Source: Dictyobacter arantiisoli (GTDB taxonomy: Bacteria; Chloroflexota; Ktedonobacteria; Ktedonobacterales; Ktedonobacteraceae). Taken from it: a stretch of 35,859 nucleotides of DNA. Each line of letters begins with the position of its first letter. Positions within the stretch are counted from its first letter, which is position 1. The DNA lies in assembly GCF_008326305.1 (NCBI RefSeq), contig NZ_BIXY01000075.1:1-35859 (forward strand), in the 5' to 3' direction. Below, in pieces: positions 14,598-23,029 of this stretch. The notes below the pieces were generated by a model. The model searched no databases, was not told the origin of the DNA, and saw nothing but the letters and a program-made list of their open reading frames with translations. A program made the translations under genes and the position numbers.

Positions 14598-15959
14598 TTA
14601 ATATTTATAAAAGTGTTGGAGCGTCTCTTCTTCAGGCGTTTTATTGGAGAAGAATGAGGCTTCAGCGCGTTTCACAGCAATATATGAGGTTGCCAATAAC
14701 GGTCCCAGGGCATCTAACAGAACAGTGTCGCGTTCCAATTCATCCAATGCCTCATCAAGCGAGAGGGGTAAACGTCGGATACCCAGTTGTTCACGTTCCC
14801 TATCACTATAGTTTCCTGGATCAACCTTCTGCGCCTGACCAGGATCAATACACTGGTTTATCCCATCCAGACCCGCTGCTAATAATGCGCCAATCGCAAG
14901 ATAAGGATTTCCGCTATGATCCGCACACTTCAATTCCAGATTACTGGATTCAGCTTCTCGTCCATAAAAGAGCGAAGGGATACGTATCGCCCCTTCTCGA
15001 TTATCAAAGCCATACGCGCCATAGGCCGAACTCCAAAAGTGTGGAAGTAAACGACGATATGAATTAGGACTGGCACAGGTAAGAGCAACCAGAGCTCGCA
15101 AATGATGCAAAACACCACCAACAAAATAAAGACCCATCTGGCTCAAACCGCCCGGTTGTGAGGCATCGTAAAAAAGATTTTGTTGCGCACGCTCACGCTG
15201 AGGCGTCCCCCACAGGCTCACATGAATATGGGCACCATTGCCACCCTGATCCAAAAATGGCTTGGGCGCAAATGATGCATAAAGATGAGAGAGGCGGGCA
15301 ACTCCACGTATCGTTTCACGAACACGGCAGACCTGATCCGCAGCGTGCAAAGCATTAGCATGGCGTAATGAAATCTCTTGCTGTGCCGGACCCAGTTCAG
15401 TATGAAATAACTCTATTGGAAATCCCTGTACCTCAAGTGCAGCCAGCATGGCATCAATGACTGTTGCCTGTTCATCCAGACCAATACTACTATAGCAACC
15501 ACTCGTATCAGCTGGCACATACTGACCATTCACAGAACGGGCCAGATAAAATTCATGTTCTACACCGACCTCGGCCTGCAATCCCTGCTCTGCCAGACGA
15601 GCGATCGTACGCTTCAAAAACGTGCGAGGACATGCTCCCCAGGGCTGGCCATCCAACTGAAACATATCGCAAAGCATGCTGGCTGTATTGGGAAGATACG
15701 GCAAGATCACAAATGTATCAGGATCAGGCATCAAACGAAATTCCCCAACCGGCCCCATTTCCGCGACAGAGGCCAGAGTCTCAACGCCCGTAAACGCCTG
15801 CATAGCCAATGTCTGACCAATACCCTCATGCAAACGACTGGCTAGCTTGTACGCATGTGTCGCCTTACCACGAATAATCCCACCATTGTCACAATACAAA
15901 AAGCGCACCAGGCGTATATTGGCAGCCTGAGTTTGTTCAATAATTTCATGAGCATTCAT
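14598..15959 (-). CDS. Glutamine-synthetase-family ligase (possible gamma-glutamyl-amine ligase)
   Basis: The 453-residue protein carries the GS catalytic-domain landmarks: V-E-H-E-F-Y-L (metal-binding glutamates), E-L-G-P-A-Q-Q-E, G-N-G-A-H-I-H-V-S-L and R-E-G-A-I-R-I-P, then N-P-Y-L-A-I-G-A-L-L-A-A-G-L-D-G-I. It differs from housekeeping GlnA: the usual G-S-G-M-H is G-N-G-A-H, and S-R-R-N-R-S is replaced by G-F-D-N-R-E. There is no adenylylation-site tyrosine motif. Related proteins join glutamate to amines such as polyamines or ethanolamine. The acceptor here is unknown and no polyamine catabolism genes are adjacent. An AAGAGGA lies about 12 nt before the ATG. Confidence 0.85.
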   Translation of the reverse strand: MNAHEIIEQTQAANIRLVRFLYCDNGGIIRGKATHAYKLASRLHEGIGQTLAMQAFTGVETLASVAEMGPVGEFRLMPDPDTFVILPYLPNTASMLCDMFQLDGQPWGACPRTFLKRTIARLAEQGLQAEVGVEHEFYLARSVNGQYVPADTSGCYSSIGLDEQATVIDAMLAALEVQGFPIELFHTELGPAQQEISLRHANALHAADQVCRVRETIRGVARLSHLYASFAPKPFLDQGGNGAHIHVSLWGTPQRERAQQNLFYDASQPGGLSQMGLYFVGGVLHHLRALVALTCASPNSYRRLLPHFWSSAYGAYGFDNREGAIRIPSLFYGREAESSNLELKCADHSGNPYLAIGALLAAGLDGINQCIDPGQAQKVDPGNYSDREREQLGIRRLPLSLDEALDELERDTVLLDALGPLLATSYIAVKRAEASFFSNKTPEEETLQHFYKY

Positions 15960-16321
15960 AGTGAAACAAATCCTCTTCTATTTGTCAGCTAGTACATACA
16001 ACCTGTAGTATTGACTGTATTATAGCAGGTAGTATTTCAATAAATAGCTCGATATAATAGGGATAGCTAGAATATACTAAAAGATGGATGATCCTTCGAT
16101 TGTGCAGTGATTTGATGAATCAATCTGAAGATCGCATTCCTCAAAAACAGCCTGGCGACAAAAGAAGAGAGAAGCAAGATACGATCACCTATTTCTCATG
16201 ACAAAAAACGAGATAAATTAATAAATCAGAGACTTGCTTTGTGCGTCCAGGATGTTTAAGATAGAACAAGATATTTCTCAACGTCGTTTTTTAAGCTGAT
16301 TACCATAGAAAGATAGAGCCA
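15960..16321. promoter_or_regulatory. Divergent intergenic region of the ligase and esterase genes
   Basis: About 360 bp contain TATAAT on both strands: on the minus strand within 16016-16024 (for the ligase gene) and on the plus strand at about 16053-16058 (for the esterase). Neither has a good -35. The motif CTGTAGTATT recurs as CAGGTAGTATTT about 25 bp later, perhaps a repeated binding site. No gene is supported here. Confidence 0.3.
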
Positions 16322-17272
16322 ATGCCGCTTGATCCGCAAGTTGAAAAACTCCTGGAACATCTCGATAGCTCAGAAGATGCCTCTTCCTATGATTTATCTC
16401 TCCCCGAGCTTCGTCAGCAAATGAATTTGAGCTCGGTCCAACAGGCAGGGGAAATTGAGCAGGTCGAGGCAATAGAGAACCTCAGCCTTCAAGGACCAGT
16501 AGGCGAATTTACAGTGCGTCTCTATACACCTGCTGGAAAGGGACCACTACCAATTCTGGTCTATTTTCATGGTGGTGGCTGGGTATTTGGTAATCTGGAG
16601 ACGCATGATGCACTCTGCCGGACATTAGCCAATCAGGCAGCATGCATCGTGATTGCAGTTGATTACCATCTATCCCCTGAATACAAATTTCCGATTGCGA
16701 TCAAAGAAGGCTATAACACCATTCAATGGATCGCAGATCAGGCCAGCTCCTTTAATGGAGATGCATCGCGCATTGCCATCGCTGGCGATAGCGCGGGCGG
16801 CAACCTCGCTGCGGCGGTTGCATTAATGATCAGGGACAAAGGCAATCCCAAATTAGCCTATCAAGTGCTGATCTATCCGTTGATAGATTATTACAGACCG
16901 TTTAAACAATCCTATCTTGATTATGGCGAGGACTATTATGTGACACGCGACGAATTAGTCTGGCACTGGCAACAATACCTCTCCAATGATCTCGAGGGAC
17001 AACATCCTTATGCCTCTCCACTACGCTCACCCCTATTGACTCAGCTCCCCCCGACTTTGGTGATCACAGCCGAATATGATCCTGTACGTGACGAAGGTGA
17101 GCTTTATGCCAGACGCCTTCAGGAATCTGGCGTACCCACGCATCTGACACGCTACGATGGGATGATCCATAGCTTCTTCAGGATGACCAATCTCCTCTCA
17201 CAGGCAAGAGATGCTCAGGCTGAAGTCTGTCAGGCGCTCCGTCAGGCATTCGCACAGACGACACGCAGATAA
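16322..17272 (+). CDS. Alpha/beta hydrolase, hormone-sensitive-lipase (family IV) esterase
   Basis: The 316-residue protein has the oxyanion-hole motif H-G-G-G-W (83-87), nucleophile Ser157 in G-D-S-A-G-G, and the probable triad partners Asp253 (E-Y-D-P-V-R-D-E) and His283 (D-G-M-I-H-S-F). The fold has the N-terminal cap typical of bacterial HSL esterases, which cleave short-chain acyl esters in the cytoplasm. There is no signal peptide. The ribosome site before the ATG is weak. It is a single gene ending 2 bp before a long inverted repeat. The natural substrate is unknown. Confidence 0.92.
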   Translation: MPLDPQVEKLLEHLDSSEDASSYDLSLPELRQQMNLSSVQQAGEIEQVEAIENLSLQGPVGEFTVRLYTPAGKGPLPILVYFHGGGWVFGNLETHDALCRTLANQAACIVIAVDYHLSPEYKFPIAIKEGYNTIQWIADQASSFNGDASRIAIAGDSAGGNLAAAVALMIRDKGNPKLAYQVLIYPLIDYYRPFKQSYLDYGEDYYVTRDELVWHWQQYLSNDLEGQHPYASPLRSPLLTQLPPTLVITAEYDPVRDEGELYARRLQESGVPTHLTRYDGMIHSFFRMTNLLSQARDAQAEVCQALRQAFAQTTRR

Positions 17273-17274
17273 TA

Positions 17275-17337
17275 ATCAAGCGTTAAATCAGGTATGGTGC
17301 CAAAGGAACTCTCTACATATCTGATTTAACGCTTGAT
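17275..17337. terminator. Long inverted repeat between convergent esterase and TrpF-like genes
   Basis: Arms 17275-17295 and 17317-17337 match over 21 bp with one mismatch (17 consecutive perfect pairs) around a 21-nt loop. It starts 2 bp after the esterase stop and ends 16 bp before the TrpF-like stop. No U-tract is present on either strand, so it is probably a bidirectional intrinsic-like stop or a remnant of a small palindromic element. Confidence 0.6.
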
Positions 17338-17352
17338 GCCAGTGCACTTTAA

Positions 17353-18021
17353 CTATGCTGAAACGGGTAATTGAGAAAAGAAGTGAGCAAGTTTTTGCTC
17401 ATCCAGAGCCCCTGCTGTACGCACGCTGCTACAGAGATCCAGGCCGAAGGGGCCAACCATGTCAATTGCTGTCTGCACGTTAGCCGGGGTCAGTCCGCCC
17501 GCCAGGAAAAGTGGGATAGAGATCTCTTCACGGATCATACGGCTCAGTTCCCAATCGTGCACGCGGCCTGTGCCTCCTAACTCTTTGATCGCCAACGATT
17601 GGTTTCCCGAATCCAGCAGCAATGCATCTACAGAGGAAGCAATCAAGCATGCTTCCTCCACCGAGCTTCGATCAACAACGTGAATAACCTGCACTAGAGA
17701 AATACCTGGAAGTGCCTCACGCAGATCCTGATACATTCCCTCAAGCAAGCGATCACAAATTTGAAGCGTGTTGACCTTTGAATGGCGTTGCTGGGCAACA
17801 ATTGATGGAACATCCTGCCTGCTGGTCAAAAGAAACGAAGCAATGGGAGGAGGAATGGTTTCTGCGATAGCCGCAATCTCCTCCTCAGAAATAATTCCCG
17901 GTCCACTGGGCATGGACGAGACCAAACCCAAAGCCGAAGCCCCATGGCGAATCGCCATCTGAGCTTCCTCAACACTACTGATACAACAAATTTTAATTCG
18001 AGGTCTCCGTGTTGGTTCCAT
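17353..18021 (-). CDS. Phosphoribosylanthranilate isomerase-like protein (TrpF family), stand-alone
   Basis: The 222-residue beta/alpha barrel shows TrpF landmarks: R-I-K-I-C with the catalytic Cys near residue 12, the general-acid Asp in A-L-L-L-D-S, then E-L-G-G-T-G-R-V-H-D-W, the phosphate-binding L-F-L-A-G-G-L-T-P-A-N-V and G-L-D-L-C-S-S-V-R. TrpF converts phosphoribosylanthranilate to the carboxyphenylamino ribulose phosphate in tryptophan synthesis. Two family features differ: the F-x-x-S-P-R loop reads M-P-S-G-P-G, and the V-Q-L-H-G strand reads L-Q-I-C-D. No other trp gene is nearby, so it could be a divergent paralogue with another substrate. Confidence 0.75.
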   Translation of the reverse strand: MEPTRRPRIKICCISSVEEAQMAIRHGASALGLVSSMPSGPGIISEEEIAAIAETIPPPIASFLLTSRQDVPSIVAQQRHSKVNTLQICDRLLEGMYQDLREALPGISLVQVIHVVDRSSVEEACLIASSVDALLLDSGNQSLAIKELGGTGRVHDWELSRMIREEISIPLFLAGGLTPANVQTAIDMVGPFGLDLCSSVRTAGALDEQKLAHFFSQLPVSA

Positions 18022-18255
18022 GATAAAGAAGCATTTCCTTTCTCAGTCAACAAGCTATTGCTGTGTTTTATTGTATCATTATTCGTCATTTTCATCGTAC
18101 AAACAATGTAAGTGCGATTTTCATTCGGCAAGAACAAAATTCAAAATGTGTTGCGAATACAATATGAGAGGTCAAGGCCGATTGAGGAAGTAATATAAAG
18201 CCTCCTCACATAAGCCTCCTCTACAGTAGATACACAAAGGAAGGTAGGAACTATT

Positions 18256-19545
18256 ATGGCAATCAACAGATCACCCATCGTCGGAGTCTTTGATGAACAA
18301 GGGAGTGCCGAACATGCCATTGAAGAGCTGTATCAGGCAGGTATCCCCAGTGACCGCATCAGTTATTCCGGCAGCCATGCCTCAGCCACTGGAGGCAATT
18401 TTATCGAGAGCATCAAAAAGCTGTTTACAGGTGGACATAATAAAACTGCTCAGGACGTCGCAAACGACTTGAATGCTATGGGTCTCTCTAACGAAGAAGC
18501 CCACTATTACGCGCAAGAATTTGATGCTGGACGGACGCTTGTTGCAGTTCAATCCGATGAACAGGGTCAGAATGCCCTTGCGATCCTGCGCAGCAATGGT
18601 GCTCATGGGTATCATGGGCAATGGAACCGCAATCCCGCTACCAAGTATGCGGATACAGCAACTACAAATACAACCTCGGACTATACACAGTCGGACCCAC
18701 AACGTAGCACTGTACAGCCAGGCATCCAGTCGGCAGGAGTTCCGCAGGATGCGAGTAGCTACACAGCTAGCGGATCAACAAACGCCAATACGTATCCTAC
18801 GACGCCAGCAGAGAATAATAGTCGCAACACGACCAGCTCCGGCTATACAGATACCAATCGTGCAGATACTACCTACAACCAGGATGTCAATGATCCTACG
18901 TACAGCAGTCAGCAGGGATATTCAGATGCCAATCGCAGCAAGCGCGGATTAAACGATCCTACTGACATCAATCGTCAGGGCTTCTCCGACCCTACACGCG
19001 CCACAAACGATTATAACCAGGATGTCAATAGTTCTGCTTATCGTAACGCACAAAGCAGCACTGATCCCAACCGCATGACCAATACGTATAATCAAAACGC
19101 CAATGATGTTGCGTACAGCAACCAGCAAGACTACAATACGCAAAATCAGCCAGTTCAGCAGGGCTATACTGATCCTGACGCCTACAACCAGAACACAACC
19201 GATCCTACCTATACCAACCAACAGGATTACAGCAATGCTAACGCTGCTGGTCAACAGGGCTATGTAGATCCTAACCGCCCTACCAATGCCTATAATCAGG
19301 ATGTCAACGATCCTTATGCCAATCAGCAAGGTTATAACAAGCCTAACCTGACTGGTCAACAGGGCTATGTAGATCCTAACCGTCCCATGAATACCTACAA
19401 CCAGGATACTACTGCTGAACGTAATCAGTTTGATGATCCTAAAACTCAGTCACAGCGCCCTGTAGAGCGTTTTGACTCAGAACGTAATCCAGACTCCGAT
19501 TACGACCGTGAGAAACGCAACTCCTTTGATAAGGATCAACTGTAA
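18256..19545 (+). CDS. Stress protein: general-stress 17M-like domain with Asn/Gln-rich repeat tail
   Basis: Residues 1-120 form a compact domain like the heat-induced/general stress 17M (YflT) family: I-V-G-V-F-D-E-Q-G-S-A-E-H-A-I-E-E-L near 8-25, a middle helix pair and T-L-V-A-V-Q-S-D. Residues ~125-429 are low-complexity, rich in Asn, Gln, Asp, Tyr, Thr and Ser, with a repeating Y-N-Q-D-V-N-D-P-x-Y ... Q-Q-G-Y-x-D-P-N-R unit. The tail lacks hydrophobic segments and should be disordered. A strong terminator follows. The molecular function is unknown; desiccation or stress protection, or phase separation, are inferences. AAGG lies upstream of the ATG at a usable distance. Confidence 0.75.
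   Translation: MAINRSPIVGVFDEQGSAEHAIEELYQAGIPSDRISYSGSHASATGGNFIESIKKLFTGGHNKTAQDVANDLNAMGLSNEEAHYYAQEFDAGRTLVAVQSDEQGQNALAILRSNGAHGYHGQWNRNPATKYADTATTNTTSDYTQSDPQRSTVQPGIQSAGVPQDASSYTASGSTNANTYPTTPAENNSRNTTSSGYTDTNRADTTYNQDVNDPTYSSQQGYSDANRSKRGLNDPTDINRQGFSDPTRATNDYNQDVNSSAYRNAQSSTDPNRMTNTYNQNANDVAYSNQQDYNTQNQPVQQGYTDPDAYNQNTTDPTYTNQQDYSNANAAGQQGYVDPNRPTNAYNQDVNDPYANQQGYNKPNLTGQQGYVDPNRPMNTYNQDTTAERNQFDDPKTQSQRPVERFDSERNPDSDYDREKRNSFDKDQL
18874..19407 (+). repeat. Degenerate tandem repeat encoding the Asn/Gln-rich tail
   Basis: Six copies of a Y-N-Q-(D/N)-started unit begin at residues 207, 253, 278, 310, 346 and 381. Spacings are 46, 25, 32, 36 and 35 residues. The last two units share a 31-bp exact DNA repeat (19247-19277 and 19352-19382, 105 bp apart), showing recent duplication or conversion, while earlier units have diverged at both DNA and protein level. 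Confidence 0.8.
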
Positions 19546-19587
19546 CATAGGAACCAATTTGACAGGCACACAGTAAAAGATTCTGTC

Positions 19588-19649
19588 AGCAAACGCAAAA
19601 AAAGGGAATCCTCTTCACCATATGAGGATTCCCTTTTTTTGCGTTTGCT
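19588..19649. terminator. Very long perfect terminator hairpin
   Basis: Arms 19588-19613 and 19624-19649 are perfectly complementary over 26 bp with a 10-nt loop. The arms contain an A7 and a T7 tract, so the structure gives a GC hairpin plus U-run in both directions. It lies 42 bp after the repeat-protein stop. The following ~195 bp to 19843 hold nothing recognisable. Confidence 0.9.
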
Positions 19650-19843
19650 AGCGTTTATCCATCTCTACTTCCGCCTCTATTCGATCATGTTATGGAATTG
19701 CTTCATCAACTTACACACATGCAGTTCCACCTTCCTTTGATAAGGGGTCAGCGTATCCTGATCCAGCCCCGGTCACAAGGAAAGTGCAGGCAAACGACTC
19801 AGTGGACGATGTAAGCCAGGCAATCTTATGTGATGAATATCGA

Positions 19844-21109
19844 TTAGCTGGTCTTCGTGCTTCTTAGCTGATCTTCATACTTCAGAGAACCAGATCCATC
19901 GCCGCGTTTATAATCGTAGAAGAGCAGGTGAGCCGGGACTGGATCGGTTGTTTTGATGAAGTCATTCACAAACTTCGCACCTAAGCGGTCGAGACCATAT
20001 TTAGCAATATCCAGGTAACTTTGGCGCAAGCCCACATTCCTGATAGAGACATTGCTCAGGTCTTCTTCGATAAAATCTTTTTTGCCTACATACATATAGG
20101 CACTGCCACCAACCAACTCAACCCCTTGATCTCTGAGAAGTGAGGTAATATCTACACGATCGTAGGTCCACTCGCGTGCATCAAAACCCTTGAGCTGTTC
20201 ATCACTTAAAATATAGAGCATTCCGTTCACAGAGTCTTTCTCTGACGGACGAACGTTGAAATAGGCGATGGTATCTGGAATGAACTCGCCGTCACCCAGA
20301 AAACTAGCCTGGCGCAATGATTGATTTTCCTCCCACTTTCCCGCAAAGCCCACATGCGACGGATTCGGCATAGCTATGTCAAATGTGCGACGCCATCCGT
20401 TAATCTTACATGGGACACAAACATCCTTGTATGCTTCCTTCAGCGTATTCTCCATACTGAACTTTGAGAGAAATGACCCATAGCCAAACATAGCAACCTG
20501 GCCAGCCTTGAGTTCGATGGTTATCGGTTTTTCATATAGTTCAGATTCTGGATAGAGTACAACGTCTGCGCCCCCTCGCTCTCGCGTGCGGAAATATTCA
20601 ATGGGAAGCATTAAATCATCGTGAGCAATGTTTGTTTTTTGGCTATCCTGAAACAAATCCCTCAGACGCGTTTCCAAAGATTTCCTGAATAGCTTTTGTT
20701 GCTGATCAGTCTGCTCCTTTAAATCTGGGGAAGGAGGCTCATCAGCATGTCTTTCCTCTTTTTTACGTAGTTCCGACTTGCCAGGACTGTATATCTCATG
20801 AGTGAGAGCAGAAGCTCCATCGGCCACGTTGTCCTTATCACTTGAAGTAATTTCAGTAGCCTTAGCAGTTGATAGTTCCCTCATATACTTCTTTTCCATT
20901 CTAATTCGATAGATACATAAAGTTCCTGAGCTGGTTTCAGTGCGATCTCCTCCTGAAAGCAAAATGAGAAACCTCACCTGTGCTTTTTTACCCTCTGGCA
21001 GCAACAAAGCCTGTTTTATTTGATGCATAACCTGGAACTTGCGCAAGTTTGCTGATTCAAGCCATGGATTGGAAAATACATTCAGCTTGTGGAGAGCATC
21101 AGCAGACAT
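19844..21109 (-). CDS. Gamma-glutamylcyclotransferase-fold protein with long N-terminal extension
   Basis: The 421-residue protein has a C-terminal domain (about 205-400) of the GGCT/AIG2 fold: F-G-Y-G-S-F-L-S (208-215) is the substrate-loop motif, and R-E-W-T-Y-D-R-V carries the likely catalytic Glu at 313, with N-G-M-L-Y-I-L before it. Family members turn gamma-glutamyl amino acids or amines into 5-oxoproline. The first ~200 residues match nothing I know; residues 85-150 are charged and probably disordered or coiled. The true start is uncertain: Met71 would give a 351-residue protein. Notably a GS-family ligase, which may make gamma-glutamyl amides, lies 4 kb away. That link is only a possibility. 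Confidence 0.65.
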   Translation of the reverse strand: MSADALHKLNVFSNPWLESANLRKFQVMHQIKQALLLPEGKKAQVRFLILLSGGDRTETSSGTLCIYRIRMEKKYMRELSTAKATEITSSDKDNVADGASALTHEIYSPGKSELRKKEERHADEPPSPDLKEQTDQQQKLFRKSLETRLRDLFQDSQKTNIAHDDLMLPIEYFRTRERGGADVVLYPESELYEKPITIELKAGQVAMFGYGSFLSKFSMENTLKEAYKDVCVPCKINGWRRTFDIAMPNPSHVGFAGKWEENQSLRQASFLGDGEFIPDTIAYFNVRPSEKDSVNGMLYILSDEQLKGFDAREWTYDRVDITSLLRDQGVELVGGSAYMYVGKKDFIEEDLSNVSIRNVGLRQSYLDIAKYGLDRLGAKFVNDFIKTTDPVPAHLLFYDYKRGDGSGSLKYEDQLRSTKTS

Positions 21110-21271
21110 TCAGTAGAATCAATACTCCACAATCGTTTCCGAACAATGTTGACAATATTGATCTTCTTACTCAGGAATATTATACCATAACGAGAGGCAA
21201 ATCCCGGATAATGAAATAGTAGTGACTATTCAGAATAGGCATGAAAAAGCGGAAAGAAGGGGATGCCTTTA

Positions 21272-21748
21272 ATACCGTGGTGGGTAGAGCCACACTCACG
21301 CGCTGAGGATGTGGGGATGAGTATCCTGAGCGGGCATCATCGAGCCTGCGGGAGAACCAGACAAACAGCAGATGTTCGCCGACTTCATCTCTCTGGGGCA
21401 TCTGGATCGTCATATTCGACGGATGCGGCAACGGTACGCGCAGAAACGACTCATCGTCATGCAAACGCTTGCTCCCATCGCACATCTTGCTCAATTACGC
21501 GGGCTGGAAGCTGGTCTGCATGCCTATCTTGAACTGGGAACCTCAATCTCTGCCACACACGTCGCACTCCTGTGCCAGAAACGCAATGTCATTATTCTCT
21601 CGATACCTACTATCCAGGTCCTCCTGAGGGCTCTGGTCTGCTTTTAGGCTATGCAAGCCTGGAGATTCCTGACATCAACTGGCCCCTTGATAAGTACAAG
21701 CATCAGATTTTTTGGATATTATCCGATACAGAAGATATGGCAAGGTAA
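21272..21748 (+). pseudogene. Frameshifted remnant of a MocR-type (GntR-aminotransferase) regulator
   Basis: Three reading frames in succession give pieces of the aminotransferase-like C-terminus of MocR/PdxR regulators: P-W-W-V-E-P-H-S-R-A (from 21272), then A-D-F-I-S-L-G-H-L-D-R-H-I-R-R-M-R ... G-L-E-A-G-L-H (about 21372-21540), then D-T-Y-Y-P-G-P-P-E-G-S-G-L-L-L-G-Y-A-S-L to a stop at 21748. The F-x-x-x-G-H-x-x-R-H-I-R-R-M-R and G-L-L-L-G-Y-A signatures are characteristic of this family. At least two frameshifts are needed, and the HTH and most of the aminotransferase domain are gone. It stands directly upstream of the sugar ABC operon. Confidence 0.7.
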
Positions 21749-21800
21749 AAGCGATACGGCAAAGACGCGAAAACGTAGGCTAGAAAGGGCATATTCAACG

Positions 21801-22943
21801 ATGAAGATACTATGTGGTCACAAATCCCAATTCCTTACCAGAGTCACCTGTCTGCTCCTCGTGATGATTGTGTTGAATGCATGCGGAACAAGCAATAGAA
21901 CAACGTCATCATCAAATACAGCAAATCATACCACCGGATGTAAACAAGTCGGAGTACTACTCCCAGATACAGCCTCTTCAGATCGCTGGCAAGCAAAGGA
22001 TCGTCCACTACTGAACTCAGCGATTACACATGCCTTGCCGGGGGTAAAAGTCGATATCGTTAATGCAGAAGGAAATGCAACGACACAACAAAATCAAGCC
22101 GATCAAGCTTTGACCCGAGGAGATTGTATTCTGGTAGTGGCTGCGGTCGATAGCGACCAAGCATCCGCAATTGTTAAAAATGCCAGCCAGCAGAACGTGC
22201 CGGTGATTGCTTATGATCGTTTGATCCAAAACAAACATCTCAAATGTTATGTATCTTTCGATAACAAACACGTCGGCGAGTTACAGGGACAGTATATTGC
22301 AGATCATTATCAAGACTACATGCAGCAAGGACAGGCGAATCTGGTCATGTTAAATGGCTCTCAGACCGACAATAATGCCCTGCTGTTCAATCAAGGAGCA
22401 ATGAATAAGTTGAAGCCGCTGATCATCGCACATAAAATCAATAAAATCTACGACATTTTTGTGCCGGATTGGAATAATGATCGAGCACGAACCGCAATGG
22501 AGCAGGCGCTGACGGCCAATCAAAATAATATTCAACTCGTCTATGCTGCTAATGATGGGCTGGCTAACGCAGCCATTGCAGCTCTACGTGCACAAAAACT
22601 CAATGGCAAAGTTCTCGTGACCGGTCAAGATAGTACCATGGCAGGCATCCAAAATATTTTGACTGGCAATCAAAGTATGACAGTCTATAAGGCTATCACT
22701 CAAGAAGCCACAGCAACAGCACAGTTAGTAGCCGCACTCAGCCGGAATAGTAACACAGCCACTCTCACACAGGGCGATACAACCAAAACTCAGGATGGCA
22801 CGGCAATTCCATCGATTCTAGAAACACCGGTGATCGTAACAAAGGATACGATCAAAAACACAATTCTGAATGACCACTATATGACAAAGGAACAAATCTG
22901 CCAAAATCTGCCGCCCAATACCGATACGCAAGGCATTTGTTAA
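21801..22943 (+). CDS. Sugar ABC transporter substrate-binding lipoprotein (XylF/RbsB family)
   Basis: The 380-residue protein starts with a signal peptide ending in lipobox V-L-N-A-C (about residues 25-29), then a Ser/Thr/Asn linker. The mature part is a periplasmic-binding type 1 domain: V-G-V-L-L-P-D near the start, V-P-V-I-A-Y-D-R-L-I, V-S-F-D-N ... V-G-E-L-Q-G and G-Q-D-S-T-M-A-G-I-Q. The Y-D-R-L-I and F-D-N motifs are typical of xylose-type binding proteins. It delivers a pentose-like sugar to the permease encoded at 23851-25080. I chose the ATG at 21801 because it begins the signal peptide; the longer open frame upstream overlaps the MocR remnant. Confidence 0.9.
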   Translation: MKILCGHKSQFLTRVTCLLLVMIVLNACGTSNRTTSSSNTANHTTGCKQVGVLLPDTASSDRWQAKDRPLLNSAITHALPGVKVDIVNAEGNATTQQNQADQALTRGDCILVVAAVDSDQASAIVKNASQQNVPVIAYDRLIQNKHLKCYVSFDNKHVGELQGQYIADHYQDYMQQGQANLVMLNGSQTDNNALLFNQGAMNKLKPLIIAHKINKIYDIFVPDWNNDRARTAMEQALTANQNNIQLVYAANDGLANAAIAALRAQKLNGKVLVTGQDSTMAGIQNILTGNQSMTVYKAITQEATATAQLVAALSRNSNTATLTQGDTTKTQDGTAIPSILETPVIVTKDTIKNTILNDHYMTKEQICQNLPPNTDTQGIC

Positions 22944-23029
22944 TCAGTCTTTGAATCGAGGATACTGTGCTTTTTTCGCTACCCGCCATAAGGCTATACG
23001 AAATTCCGTTTTGTGCCAGGAGATGTCTT

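Noticed and set aside
14486-15067. 193-residue plus-strand open frame
   Set aside because: It overlaps the terminator at 14513-14550 and runs antisense through the glutamine-synthetase-family gene; it is a shadow.
18190-18225. Possible tandem repeat AAGCCTCCTC before the stress gene
   Set aside because: Only two imperfect copies are present, which is too little to call a regulatory array or CRISPR.
18949-19359. Hydrophobic 136-residue minus-strand open frame
   Set aside because: It is the reverse complement of the Asn/Gln repeat region, where AAC/CAG codons read as Val/Leu/Ile; it has no ribosome site and is a shadow of the repeat.
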